64,000 nt of DNA from Dyadobacter sp. CY312 (lineage in GTDB: Bacteria > Bacteroidota > Bacteroidia > Cytophagales > Spirosomataceae), in the NCBI RefSeq assembly GCF_021390535.1, contig NZ_JAJUXG010000014.1, positions 240,898 through 304,897 of the forward strand, in the 5' to 3' direction. Below the pieces are notes generated by a model, which made no database searches, was not told where the DNA came from, and worked only from the letters and a program-made list of their open reading frames with translations. This document shows, piece after piece, positions 49,998-58,918 of the stretch. Within the stretch, counting starts at the first letter, position 1. Each line of letters starts with the position of its first letter. The translations under genes and the position numbers were made by a program.

Positions 49998-52505
49998 ATG
50001 AAATACATTTTTACACTGATCAGCCTCTTTCTTCAACTAGGGGTAAAGGCTCAGACTATTTACTATGTCGATAGCGGCAGGGCCGATAATTCCGGTGGGG
50101 GTACCAGTTGGGCCACAGCCAAGAAAGATATCCAGGAGGCTTTGAATATAGCTCCCATTGGCAGCCGGGTATGGATAAAAAGGGGGACTTATTCTCCTAC
50201 AAAGGATCCGTTCGGCAATGCCTCACCCGCAGACTCAAAGAATAAGACTTTCTTTCTACGGGACAGTGTCGCGATTTATGGTGGATTTGCTGGTACGGAA
50301 ACATTACTCGGCCAACGAAATGTTTCAGCCAACCCTACCGTGCTTAGCGGCGATTTCAACCATAATGACTCTGTGTTGGGTGCCGGACCGAGTTTGGTTA
50401 TTGCTGGTACGGCAGAAAATGCTTACCATGTAGTCACGCATGCAAGTAGCTATGGTACCATAGTAGATGGGCTCACGATCACAGGAGGAAATGCCACTAA
50501 TTCTGGCAGTTTCATAATCGTTAATGGCATGTCAGTCAATAATAATTAGGGTGGCGGATTATTTAGCGGCAATAATAGTGGAAAACAGATCGTCGTCAAT
50601 AATTGTACTTTTTCTTATAATGCAACGGGACAGTTTGGAACAGCTGCAGGGGCCTATATTTCCTCCAATGGGGTGGTATCTGACTGCGTCTTTTCCTTTA
50701 ACGCAGGGTATAACGGAGGCGGATTGGTTAATAGTGGCCGCCGGGTTTCTGTGATAAACAACCGGTTTGAGCACAACCGTGCAGTTTTTGGCGGCGGCCT
50801 TCTTTCTAGTTTCATTGCCAGCACCACTGTATCAGACTGCTTCTTCTACGAGAACGCCGGCATGGGTGGTGGTACGTATGTATATGGTTCTGGCAATAAA
50901 TCCACGTTTACCCACTGTATTTTTCAGGGCAACACAGGTACCGGCAGTGCAGGCGGCATTACTCTTACACTCAGTGCAAGCGCGAAAATTTACGCATCGG
51001 CTTTTATCAACAATAAGGGCATGGGATTAGGCCACAGCATATTGGCAGCGCAGGTCGATGATACCATGACGCTCGACGGCTGTATCTTCACGAATAGTAC
51101 TACCGGAAGCGACGACGAAATTCAATTACGAAGTGGAATCAATATCATTTCAAATTGTTCGGTTGTTGGTAATGTTGACGTGTTTCCTGCGGCTGTAAGT
51201 ACGGTCCGGTTCAGGAATAATCTTTTCGCCAGTATCACCAACTTTTCTGGCCTTTCATCAAATAACCTTTTAGGCGGCAACCCGCTTTACGTAAATGCTT
51301 CCAACCCGGCCGGCCCTGATAGCATTTATTTTACCCCTGATGATGGCTTAAGGCTTCAGTGTGGCAGTCCTGCCATTAACGCTGGATCCGATACTGCTAC
51401 AATCACAGACATTATAGGTATCACCAGGGTTGGAAAGCCCGATATCGGTGCCTACGAAGCAACGGATACCATTAACGTCATTACCGCCATCTCGTCTTCC
51501 GCGCGTGCCTTTCAAAGCAATGCTACCGTTTATGGGGATTGCGATCGTATCATAGCCAGGGTAACTACTTGGGGCGCAGCGCCTATTATAGACAGCACGA
51601 CAGCAAAGGTGTGGGTCGAATCAAGCGCACCTGCCACATGGGTTAAACGCCACTATGAAATTACACCCGATAACAATGCTGCCACAGCCACTGGCAGGGT
51701 GACCCTGTTCTTTTCCCAAGCCGAGTTTAATGCCTTTAACGCATTGAATATCAACAAACTCCCCAATGGTAGCTTGGATGCTACCGGCAAAGCAAACCTG
51801 CTGATTGAAAAACGGCCCGGTACCAGCAATAATGGTTCTGGCCTGCCAGGTACTTACAGTGGCACACCGGTAACGATCGATCCGTCAGATTCCGATATTG
51901 TTTGGAATAACCAGATGTCACGTTGGGAGGTCACCGTTAATGTCCTCGGGTTTAGCGGATTCTTTGTAAAGACGTCTGAAACGCCACTGCCAGTCAAGTG
52001 GCTTTCCATAAGCGGTCGGCTCAATACACGCAAGCAGGCGGTAATAAGCTGGCAGGTAGCAGAACATAGTGTAACCGATTATGATGTAGAAGGTAGCAGG
52101 GACGCACGGGAATTTACGAGAATAGCATTGATCCAGAGCAATGGCAATGGCGAAAACCGTTACAGCTTCACTGATCCCAATACCTATACAGGTAACCGTT
52201 ACTACCGGATCCGCCAGACAGATAACGATGGCACTTACAGTTATTCTTCCATCATAAATATATCGGCTGAAGGCAAGCCGGTCGCAGCATACCTCTACCC
52301 CAACCCGGCTACTACTACCGTAACCCTGGAAACAGACCACAACCTGTTGAACACTGCTGCGCGGTTAATTAACATGAGTGGCATTATAGTAAGGCAGTGG
52401 GTGATCCGTGATCAGCAGACCAGCCTTGATCTTTCCGGCTTGTCTGCAGGCATCTATATATTAAAACTAACAGACGGGCAAGTCATCCGTGTAACCAAAC
52501 AATAA
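49998..52505 (+). pseudogene. T9SS-secreted right-handed beta-helix protein with in-frame TAG
   Basis: A secreted surface protein of about 835 codons. Signal peptide MKYIFTLISLFLQLGVKAQ, then IYYVDSGRADNSGGGTSWAT (start of pectate-lyase-like/PMP folds), many short beta-helix turns (CTFSYNATGQF, NRFEHNRAVFGGGLLSS, CIFQGNTGTGSAGGI), a linker with LPVKWLSISGRLNTRKQAVISW and the T9SS type A sorting domain (YLYPNPATTTVTLETDHN). The frame is one piece except for TAG at 50547 (after NGMSVNNN, before GGGLFSGNNSG). A one-base change would explain it. No enzyme motif is visible; such proteins often bind or cleave polysaccharides or serve as adhesins. Confidence 0.87.
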
Positions 52506-53125
52506 GGGTTGACCTTCATGAAGGAATCAAGCTATCGTACGTATTTCTCTGCCTGTTTCTTGAAACAATGCTTACAATGTGTGTCTATACGTGTAGGGTT
52601 ATATTTCTTGAAAATGACAACTTATGTATCCGGCCTGTGAACTACATGTTGGCTAACTCCGGCATTTTGTAAAGTTTTGTTAGTACAGGTCCGTGATGTT
52701 CTTGTGATAATAGTGGAAATGTTTTGCAAGGTACCATTCAGAGCAGGACTATAACAAATGGGAGCAGATACCGAAAAAGTGCTTACTAAAGCTTCTATCC
52801 TTGTAAGATTATCACATAATATTTTATTTCGTGACAAGCGTTATTATTTGCTCATCTGACTAATTGCAATTCATGTAAAAATGGGCATGAAAACTGGTTT
52901 GCTGTAAACATTTTGACTAGGTTACAGCCAGTAGGTTCGTGTAAAAAAAATTGTGATGCTTTTTATTTGATTGATAAAAAACGAAGACCCGGCTTCCATG
53001 ATTGGGCCCACTGGCAAGTACAAGTCAAATTGCAATGGGGACATTTGGATATAAGCGTGAAATGGATTTCAATATATAAATATAGGAGCGTAGCTAGCGG
53101 CCGTGCCACCACAGTGATCTTAACA
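52506..53125. other. Gene-poor gap, 620 nt
   Basis: Between the beta-helix gene and the PAS kinase I see no gene, repeat or promoter-like motif that I can support. Short open frames on both strands (for example 52622-52837) have no recognisable domain or coding bias. Confidence 0.5.
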
Positions 53126-55471
53126 TCAGCTTTCTGTCATAGGCAACAATATTTGAAACGTTGCGCCTTCACCAACAACGCCTTTTGCACTTATATGGCC
53201 ATGATGACTTTCGATCACTTTCTTTACAATCGACAACCCTATGCCCGTTCCGGCGTATTCACTTCTTCCATGCAATCTGCGAAACACCTCAAAAATCTGC
53301 TGGGCGTACTGCTGATCAAAGCCAATGCCATTATCCTTGATTTCAATCAATTGAAATACTTTGTCAGCTTCTTGACCGGATAAGCCAAAACCAGCATCTC
53401 CGCCCTTAAGAAGCGTAGAAGAAATACGGATTACAGCTGGCCTTCCCGGGTGGGTGAATTTTAATGCGTTACCAATCAAATTCTGAAATAACTGCCTGAT
53501 CTGCGGCCCATAACCATTAATAGGGTGAAGCTCTCCAAGTTGTATTTCGGCACCCTTGGCAGTGATCGGCGCCTCAAGGTCCATTAAAACGCCCTGCATT
53601 TCTGCGTGCAGGTCAACGCTGACTTTCTGGTGTACGGTTGATATCTTCGAAAAATTTAGCAGATCTTCAATTAACGTATTCATTCGGAGTGATGCTGCCT
53701 GCGTCCTGGTAATGAGCCCTATCCCTTCAAACCCAAGGTCTTGGGAATGTCTTTCGACAAGCATTTTACTCAGGATGGATATCTTCCGCAAAGGTTCCTG
53801 CAAATCATGGCTGGCAACGTAGGCAAAATCTTCCAGCTCCTTATTTGACCTTTCCAGCTTTTTATTTACCTCCTGAAGTTGGGATGTCCTTTCCAGAACG
53901 ATTTTTTCCAGAACTTCTTTGCGAAGTTTCTGTTGGTGGATATCGATAACAGTTCCGATATAACCAGAAAATTCGCCGTCGGTTGTATACCGCGGCCTGC
54001 CTTGCGAATGTACCCATCGGTACTGACCCGTATGGTTTAGCAGTCTATATTGGATTTCATATCCCGATTTGGCCGCATAGGCCGAATCACATGTGTTCTC
54101 TACCATCTGAAGATCATCAGCATGGATACCTTCCATCCATTTGGTTCCAGCCTGCTGCTCGGTACTCCGGCCCGTGAATTCCAGCCAGCAGTTATTGAAA
54201 AAGTCGCGGTGTTTGGCCGTCTCTCCCATCCAGATCAGCACAGGTGCTGTATTTGCAGCCACTCTGAAACGCTCTTCGCTTTCTATGATCTGCTGCTGGG
54301 CCTGTTTGAGCGTTGTCACATCCACGAGCATGTTAACTCCCCCTGTCAACTGCCCATCAGCACTATAAGCGGGGCGCGGATATGGTAAAACATTTTTTTT
54401 AGAGCCATCCGGCCTTTCAATAGTGATTTCTTCCCCGTAAACAGGGCGGGACTCTTTTAGTGCAATCGCCATCGGGCAACTGTCGAGTGGCAGGAGTGTA
54501 CCGTCCGGTCTGTAAATCTTCCAGGAGCCGCACCAAAGATCCTGACCCAAAACAGGCTCACGGCCCCACAAATCAATGGCTGCCTGATTGAATGAAGATA
54601 TGTATCCTGATGCATCGGTTGTATACAATGCGGCTGGCAGGCTTTCTATCAATTCCCGGTACCGGTGCTCACTTTCCTGAAGGTTGAAAAAAAGCTGCTT
54701 GTTAGCGGTAACGTCCACGGTAAAACACCGGGTATGGATAAATCGCCCATCCTCACGAAATACATTCGAGCTAATATGGACAGTACGAATACTTCCATCC
54801 TTGCATACCATTTCAGATTCGTACTGGTGCAAAGTTTCGTCCGCTTGCAACCGTGTTAATATATCATCGATTTTATCAGCATGCAGATGAAAATCCGAAA
54901 TATGACGTCCGATATACTCTTCTTGGCCGTAGCCGAGCATATCGAGTTCCGCTTGGTTAGCCCACTTGATAATACCATGACTGTCTACCCAGTGAAGCCC
55001 TACCGAAGCATTGTCGATATACTCCTGTAATTCATGGCTCTTTTTATTAAGAGCCTGCTTTGCAGTATTCTGGGCCGTTATTTCATGAAAGCAGTTGATG
55101 GCCCCTAGCAGTTTGCCAGACCCATCATAGAAAGGTGCAACATTCGCGTTTACATCGACGAACGAACCATCCGGCCGCTCTATGATAAGCTCAAAACCCT
55201 CGACCGGAATCCCCTGCTCAAGACAACAGGCTACAGGTGAATCCTGGTGTAGCAGCCGTGATCCGTCAGGATTGTTAAGGCGATATGAACCACAAAATTT
55301 CTTTAACTGTATTTCCCCTGCGTTTCCCCATAGCGCCTGGGATTTTGGATTACAGTAGGTAATTGATCCGTTCACATCACAGATGCAAATCCCTACCGGC
55401 AGGTGCTGGAATAAAAAATCAGGCCCTGGGTTGCCGTTAAACAAGGACGACCATTGTTGTTGAATTTCCAT
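53126..55471 (-). CDS. Multi-PAS sensor histidine kinase
   Basis: A soluble kinase of about 781 residues. Seen: four PAS/PAC blocks in a row (residues about 15-130, 140-260, 270-390 and 400-520; for example CFHEITAQNTAKQALNKKS, GSWKIYRPDGTLLPLDSCPM, WMGETAKHRDFFNNCWLEFT), a coiled coil (QEVNKKLERSNKELEDFAYV), the phospho-acceptor His in VASHDLQEPLRKIS, N-box NLIGNALKFTHP, DNGIGFDQQYA and GTGIGLSIVKK. This kinase type resembles phytochrome-like enzymes that act with REC-only proteins. Start taken at ATG 55471 (MEIQQQWSSLFNG). No membrane segment. Confidence 0.93.
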   Translation of the reverse strand: MEIQQQWSSLFNGNPGPDFLFQHLPVGICICDVNGSITYCNPKSQALWGNAGEIQLKKFCGSYRLNNPDGSRLLHQDSPVACCLEQGIPVEGFELIIERPDGSFVDVNANVAPFYDGSGKLLGAINCFHEITAQNTAKQALNKKSHELQEYIDNASVGLHWVDSHGIIKWANQAELDMLGYGQEEYIGRHISDFHLHADKIDDILTRLQADETLHQYESEMVCKDGSIRTVHISSNVFREDGRFIHTRCFTVDVTANKQLFFNLQESEHRYRELIESLPAALYTTDASGYISSFNQAAIDLWGREPVLGQDLWCGSWKIYRPDGTLLPLDSCPMAIALKESRPVYGEEITIERPDGSKKNVLPYPRPAYSADGQLTGGVNMLVDVTTLKQAQQQIIESEERFRVAANTAPVLIWMGETAKHRDFFNNCWLEFTGRSTEQQAGTKWMEGIHADDLQMVENTCDSAYAAKSGYEIQYRLLNHTGQYRWVHSQGRPRYTTDGEFSGYIGTVIDIHQQKLRKEVLEKIVLERTSQLQEVNKKLERSNKELEDFAYVASHDLQEPLRKISILSKMLVERHSQDLGFEGIGLITRTQAASLRMNTLIEDLLNFSKISTVHQKVSVDLHAEMQGVLMDLEAPITAKGAEIQLGELHPINGYGPQIRQLFQNLIGNALKFTHPGRPAVIRISSTLLKGGDAGFGLSGQEADKVFQLIEIKDNGIGFDQQYAQQIFEVFRRLHGRSEYAGTGIGLSIVKKVIESHHGHISAKGVVGEGATFQILLPMTES

Positions 55472-55516
55472 GACTGAGTTTGTGGGTGGTAAAGAGGCTT
55501 TGCGACCAATTATTAA

Positions 55517-55544
55517 GGTGTAACTAGTTAATAAAAGCATGCCA
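55517..55544 (-). promoter_or_regulatory. Sigma-54-like motif before the PAS kinase
   Basis: Minus-strand TGGCATGCTTTTATTAAC, first T at 55544, 73 nt before ATG 55471; it excludes the longer reading from 55540. The rest of the gap to 55918 holds nothing further that I can support. Confidence 0.55.
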
Positions 55545-55918
55545 CAAAAATATCAGGGATCATTGTCCAAGTTGGCTCGTTTGGGGAAGGTCCAATAGGT
55601 CTGACAGCTTTGACCTAGGGTATGTTCTTGTGACGCGCTAATTTTGGCCAGATTATTTCCAGGGGAAATGAAGACAATAAAAGCATCAACACAGTTTGCC
55701 CCTATAAAATGCTTCCACTTGATCTAATAGATTAATTCGCCCTAGGTAGTGTAAGAAAGCCAAGAAGCCTTCAAGAAGCCTTTCGGTACTTTTTGATATA
55801 AATACGTGTTACAGGTAAAATAATCGTTTAATTGGACAGTTGTATAGATCCTCTTTTCAGTATATTGCGCTGGTGGGACTCTTGTGAAACATAATAACTT
55901 ACATTAACTAATCTGCAA

Positions 55919-56353
55919 ATGAACAAAAGTGGACCGATAATCATCATTGAAGATGACATAGACGACCAAGATATATTGGCCGAAATTTTCAAAGAACTTA
56001 ATTACAACAATAAACTTATTTTCTTTGGTGACAGTTTGCAAGCTTTGGAGTATCTGACCGACACAGACATTGAACCGTTCCTTGTCCTTTCTGATATAAA
56101 TATGCCTAAATTAAACGGATTGGAACTAAGAGAGAAGATTCACAATAATGAAGACCTGAGATTAAAATCTATCCCCTATCTTTTCTTTTCAACAAGTGCC
56201 GAGCAGCAACACGTGATCGAAGCCTACTCAAGGTCTATTCAAGGTTTCTTTGTCAAACCAAGTAATTATGACAAACTGAAAAACACTCTCGTGAAAATTG
56301 TTGAATATTGGCAAGAATGTGAATCCCCTAAATATATTAAGAATGCTCAATAA
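55919..56353 (+). CDS. Single-domain (REC-only) response regulator
   Basis: A 144-residue receiver. Seen: IIIIEDDIDDQDILAE, phospho-acceptor Asp in LVLSDINMPKLNGLEL, Ser/Thr in YLFFSTSAE, Lys-Pro in GFFVKPSNY. No output domain. It is divergent from the multi-PAS kinase at 53126-55471, which makes it the best local candidate for that kinase's partner; this is inference. Confidence 0.87.
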   Translation: MNKSGPIIIIEDDIDDQDILAEIFKELNYNNKLIFFGDSLQALEYLTDTDIEPFLVLSDINMPKLNGLELREKIHNNEDLRLKSIPYLFFSTSAEQQHVIEAYSRSIQGFFVKPSNYDKLKNTLVKIVEYWQECESPKYIKNAQ

Positions 56354-56608
56354 CAAAGTATCGTCACAAGTTTAATTGTCGGCATGAGAAAGTGGAAACG
56401 CACAATATTGGGTATGCTACTACGCTTGGGCTAGAAAATGGAAGATTGTTACTTTTGAAGGCGGGCATTATTCCATGAGAGAACAACCACAGAATCTGGT
56501 TAAAGATTGAAGATGTAACCCAGAAATAGGGACTATTGACACATGGTCAAAGAAAAAGAGCCTATGGCTGCGGGGCTAATCTTCAAATATTTATCAGTAA
56601 CTTAGGAT

Positions 56609-57065
56609 ATGCAAAATAAGGTGATCCACAGGATAAATTCGATCAGTGAATACCATAAGGTCATGGGACTTCCCAAACCGAAACATCTGCTCATCAGTGT
56701 GATTGACCACAGCACCATTCAACTGCACTGCATGGCCAACAGGGGTTATTTGTTCGAGTTTTATTCAATCCTTATCGACCGGGATTTAGGGCAACATGAA
56801 GTACGGTCAGCAGTCAGGACTCTTTAAGGAAGGAGTCATGTTTTTTATATCTCCCGGTCAGGTGTTTGAAGTGCAGGCATATGGTGAGCAGACCACCAAC
56901 CGGTCAGGCTGGTTACTTCTGATGCACCCTGAGTTCCTGTGTGGAGAATTCGGATGGCTTGACCACCAGATTCCGTGGCAGATTGACCACCAACCCATTC
57001 TTTTATTTCATGGGTTACACAACTATCAGTCAGTCATTTATACTGGTCAATCTAATCCGAAATGA
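56609..57065 (+). pseudogene. AraC-family regulator, N-terminal fragment, frameshifted
   Basis: The N-terminal ligand (cupin-like) domain of an AraC-type regulator in two frames. Frame 1 from ATG 56609: HRINSISEYHKVMGLPKPKH, LLISVIDHSTIQLHC. Frame 2 from about 56796: MKYGQQSGLFKEGVMFFISP and GQVFEVQAYGEQTTNRSGWL, LLMHPEFL. The switch falls near 56796 (GCAACATGAAGTACGG). The C-terminal HTH is missing; the sequence stops resembling the family after about 56960. Clearly not functional. The stretch 56354-56608 before it has no supported gene. Confidence 0.7.
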
Positions 57066-57093
57066 CATGATCTTAATTCCCGAATTAAGGTGG

Positions 57094-57540
57094 TCAACGG
57101 CTCCGTATTCTCCAGGGTGCACCAGTGGCATCCGCAGGAATGCCACTTGGATATACAGCATTGATTGCCGCCAGGTTTGCATATGAAACTTTGTCAATCA
57201 CAATGCTTGTTACATTTGCAGGAAATGCCGTGATTTTGATAAAACTCACTACGCCCGGTGCCGGGTCACCCGTATTAGGATCTCCGTTTGTGCTCGTCGT
57301 GAAGGTGGCCGGGGGAATTGTTATAACAGTGGTGCCACTTGGGTTGGGCTGGCTAGGCAGAGAACTGATTGCAGTTTCTGGTGACTGCTCAATACCAATA
57401 TTGCCGTTAGGTTTATCAGTATTCGTATTTGCGTCCAATATAGTATATGAGCTTACGATGCCATCAGCTGTGCCATCAGGGACAGTTCCTGTTCCATTGG
57501 ACGACTCTCCCGTATTTACATATGTTGATGGCGTATTCAA
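57094..57540 (-). pseudogene. Fragment of a repeat-type surface protein
   Basis: A 140-codon open piece without its own start or end. Seen: DGIVSSYTILDANTNTDKPN, IPPATFTTSTNGDPNTGDPA and ITAFPANVTSIVIDKVSYAN, AINAVYPSGIPADATGAP, the style of repeats in very large T9SS surface or gliding-related proteins. No signal peptide and no sorting domain. Its upstream side meets the truncated response regulator at 57540, its downstream side the AraC fragment near 57100. Probably a remnant carried in by recombination. Confidence 0.5.
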
Positions 57541-57971
57541 TCACTGCAAATCCTCGCACTATCCCTTGTCAAATTATCGGATGAGGACACATCTTTATAA
57601 GTATTTCCGGCCATGACCGTTTGCAGGCATTGGATGAACTCATATTCATCCGATTTTTTGGATATATAGCCGTGAATTCCAGAACTGAATAATGTGTGTA
57701 TCTTTCGATCGTTTAAGAACTCCCCATAAATAATCAAAAATGAAGATTTAAATTTTGTCTGAATTCCGGGTATCTGGTTTAGGTCAACCTTTTTTTCTTC
57801 CATATTAATGCCAAAGACAATCATATCGGGCTTCGGACACTTCTCCATGCGGTCGAATTCCTCAATTGATTTGGCTAAGTAAACATTCCAATCAGGAAAA
57901 TTCTCAGATACTACTTGTTTGAGTCCAATGCACATAATCGGCTGTGAATCAACAATCAATAGATTTACCAT
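57537..57971 (-). pseudogene. Truncated response regulator (receiver part only)
   Basis: A receiver domain that looks like that of a LuxR/NarL-type regulator: LLIVDSQPIMCIGLKQVVSE at the start, IVFGINMEEKKVDLNQIPG, SFLIIYGEFLNDRKIHTLFS, GIHGYISKKSDEYEFIQCLQ. In NarL-type members the last part would continue to the HTH; here it ends with DNLTRDSARICSD where the surface-protein fragment begins. The usual phospho-acceptor Asp place reads FGINMEEKK, so it lacks a clear Asp. It could be a real short protein, but the context of fragments favours truncation. Confidence 0.6.
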
Positions 57972-58174
57972 TTGTCATGCTTAGTTAATAGTTGCTCAAG
58001 GTCATAAAACCAGCTCTCTATGCTAAGTTGCAGAAGTTCCGCAGACCCGAGAATCTACTAAATAAGTACTGAAATAGAATTGGGACAATAGACAATCGTT
58101 TAACAGGCCGAATCATTTAGGCAGGCATGGGTTTCAGTTAGGCAGCGAACAACCCGGGCTCAGGCACTAGCTTG

Positions 58175-58918
58175 TTATATTTTGAACCACTCCAGGATTT
58201 CCGCCTTTTTGTCGCGGGCAAAAGGGATCACATTCGCCGAACGTAAATACAGGTATCCTCCATCGCGCGTAATTAGTTTCTCCACGAAAATAATATTAAC
58301 AAGGTGGGATTTATGGACGCGTATGAAGCCAAACGGCTCAAGTTGTCTCTCAAAATATTTTAATGTACGTGATGAAAGCAGACTAGAGCCATCTTGAAAA
58401 ATAAACCTGGAATAATTGTCTTCTCCCTCAATATAAACAATCAGATTAATGCTGATCAAATTTATACCTTCAATGGTATGAACCAGAATTTTGCTATTCT
58501 GTTTTTCGATAATCTCTATAATCGAAGGACGCCCTGCTGCCGGTCTGTTTCCTTGCAACTCCCTCTGTGCTATAAATTTATTGATGGTGTCGAGTAACTC
58601 CTGCTCTTTCACAGGTTTCAAAATATAGTCAAATACCTGTTGCTTAATCGCCGTAATGGAATAATTATTGAATGCCGTAACATAAATAGTCACAATACCG
58701 AGATGTTTGATGTTTTCAATAATATCAATTCCGCTCATTTGTGGCATTTCAATATCCATAAAGATAATGTCTGGTTCTCTTTCTACAATAGCCCGGTACG
58801 CACCCGTGGAGCTCACGAAAAGCTCTATATTCGTAAAATAATCTGTCAGGTTTTTAATCTTGGCTTTTAAAAGTTGACCTGAATGTAATTCGTCATCAAT
58901 AATATAGGCTGTTGCCAT
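58175..58918 (-). CDS. LytTR-type response regulator
   Basis: A DNA-binding response regulator, 247 residues. REC (residues about 1-120): AYIIDDELHSGQLLKAKI, phospho-acceptor Asp in IIFMDIEMPQMSGIDII, Thr in IYVTAFNNYSI, Lys-Pro in YILKPVKEQELL. LytTR (about 145-247): LISINLIVYIEGEDNYSRF, FIRVHKSHLVNIIFVEKL, ending in KAEILEWFKI. Start taken at ATG 58918 (two codons inside the longest frame). It overlaps the end of the sensor gene by 23 nt, so it is co-translated with its kinase. Targets unknown. Confidence 0.93.
   Translation of the reverse strand: MATAYIIDDELHSGQLLKAKIKNLTDYFTNIELFVSSTGAYRAIVEREPDIIFMDIEMPQMSGIDIIENIKHLGIVTIYVTAFNNYSITAIKQQVFDYILKPVKEQELLDTINKFIAQRELQGNRPAAGRPSIIEIIEKQNSKILVHTIEGINLISINLIVYIEGEDNYSRFIFQDGSSLLSSRTLKYFERQLEPFGFIRVHKSHLVNIIFVEKLITRDGGYLYLRSANVIPFARDKKAEILEWFKI

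Noticed and set aside
4131..50549. Genome-wide TAG read-through (amber suppression)
   Set aside because: TAG is used as the normal end of other genes here (for example at 3602, 14999 and 36499), so general suppression is unlikely; two isolated stops are better explained by mutation or error.
52913..53383. Open frame of 156 codons on the plus strand
   Set aside because: Overlaps the HATPase-coding end of the PAS kinase on the other strand and has no domain; an antisense shadow.
9853..55544. Calling the shared motif a normal sigma-54 promoter
   Set aside because: The -24 half and spacing fit, but the nearly invariant GC of the -12 half is missing in almost all copies, and no NtrC-type activator gene is in the window. 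I therefore call it only sigma-54-like.
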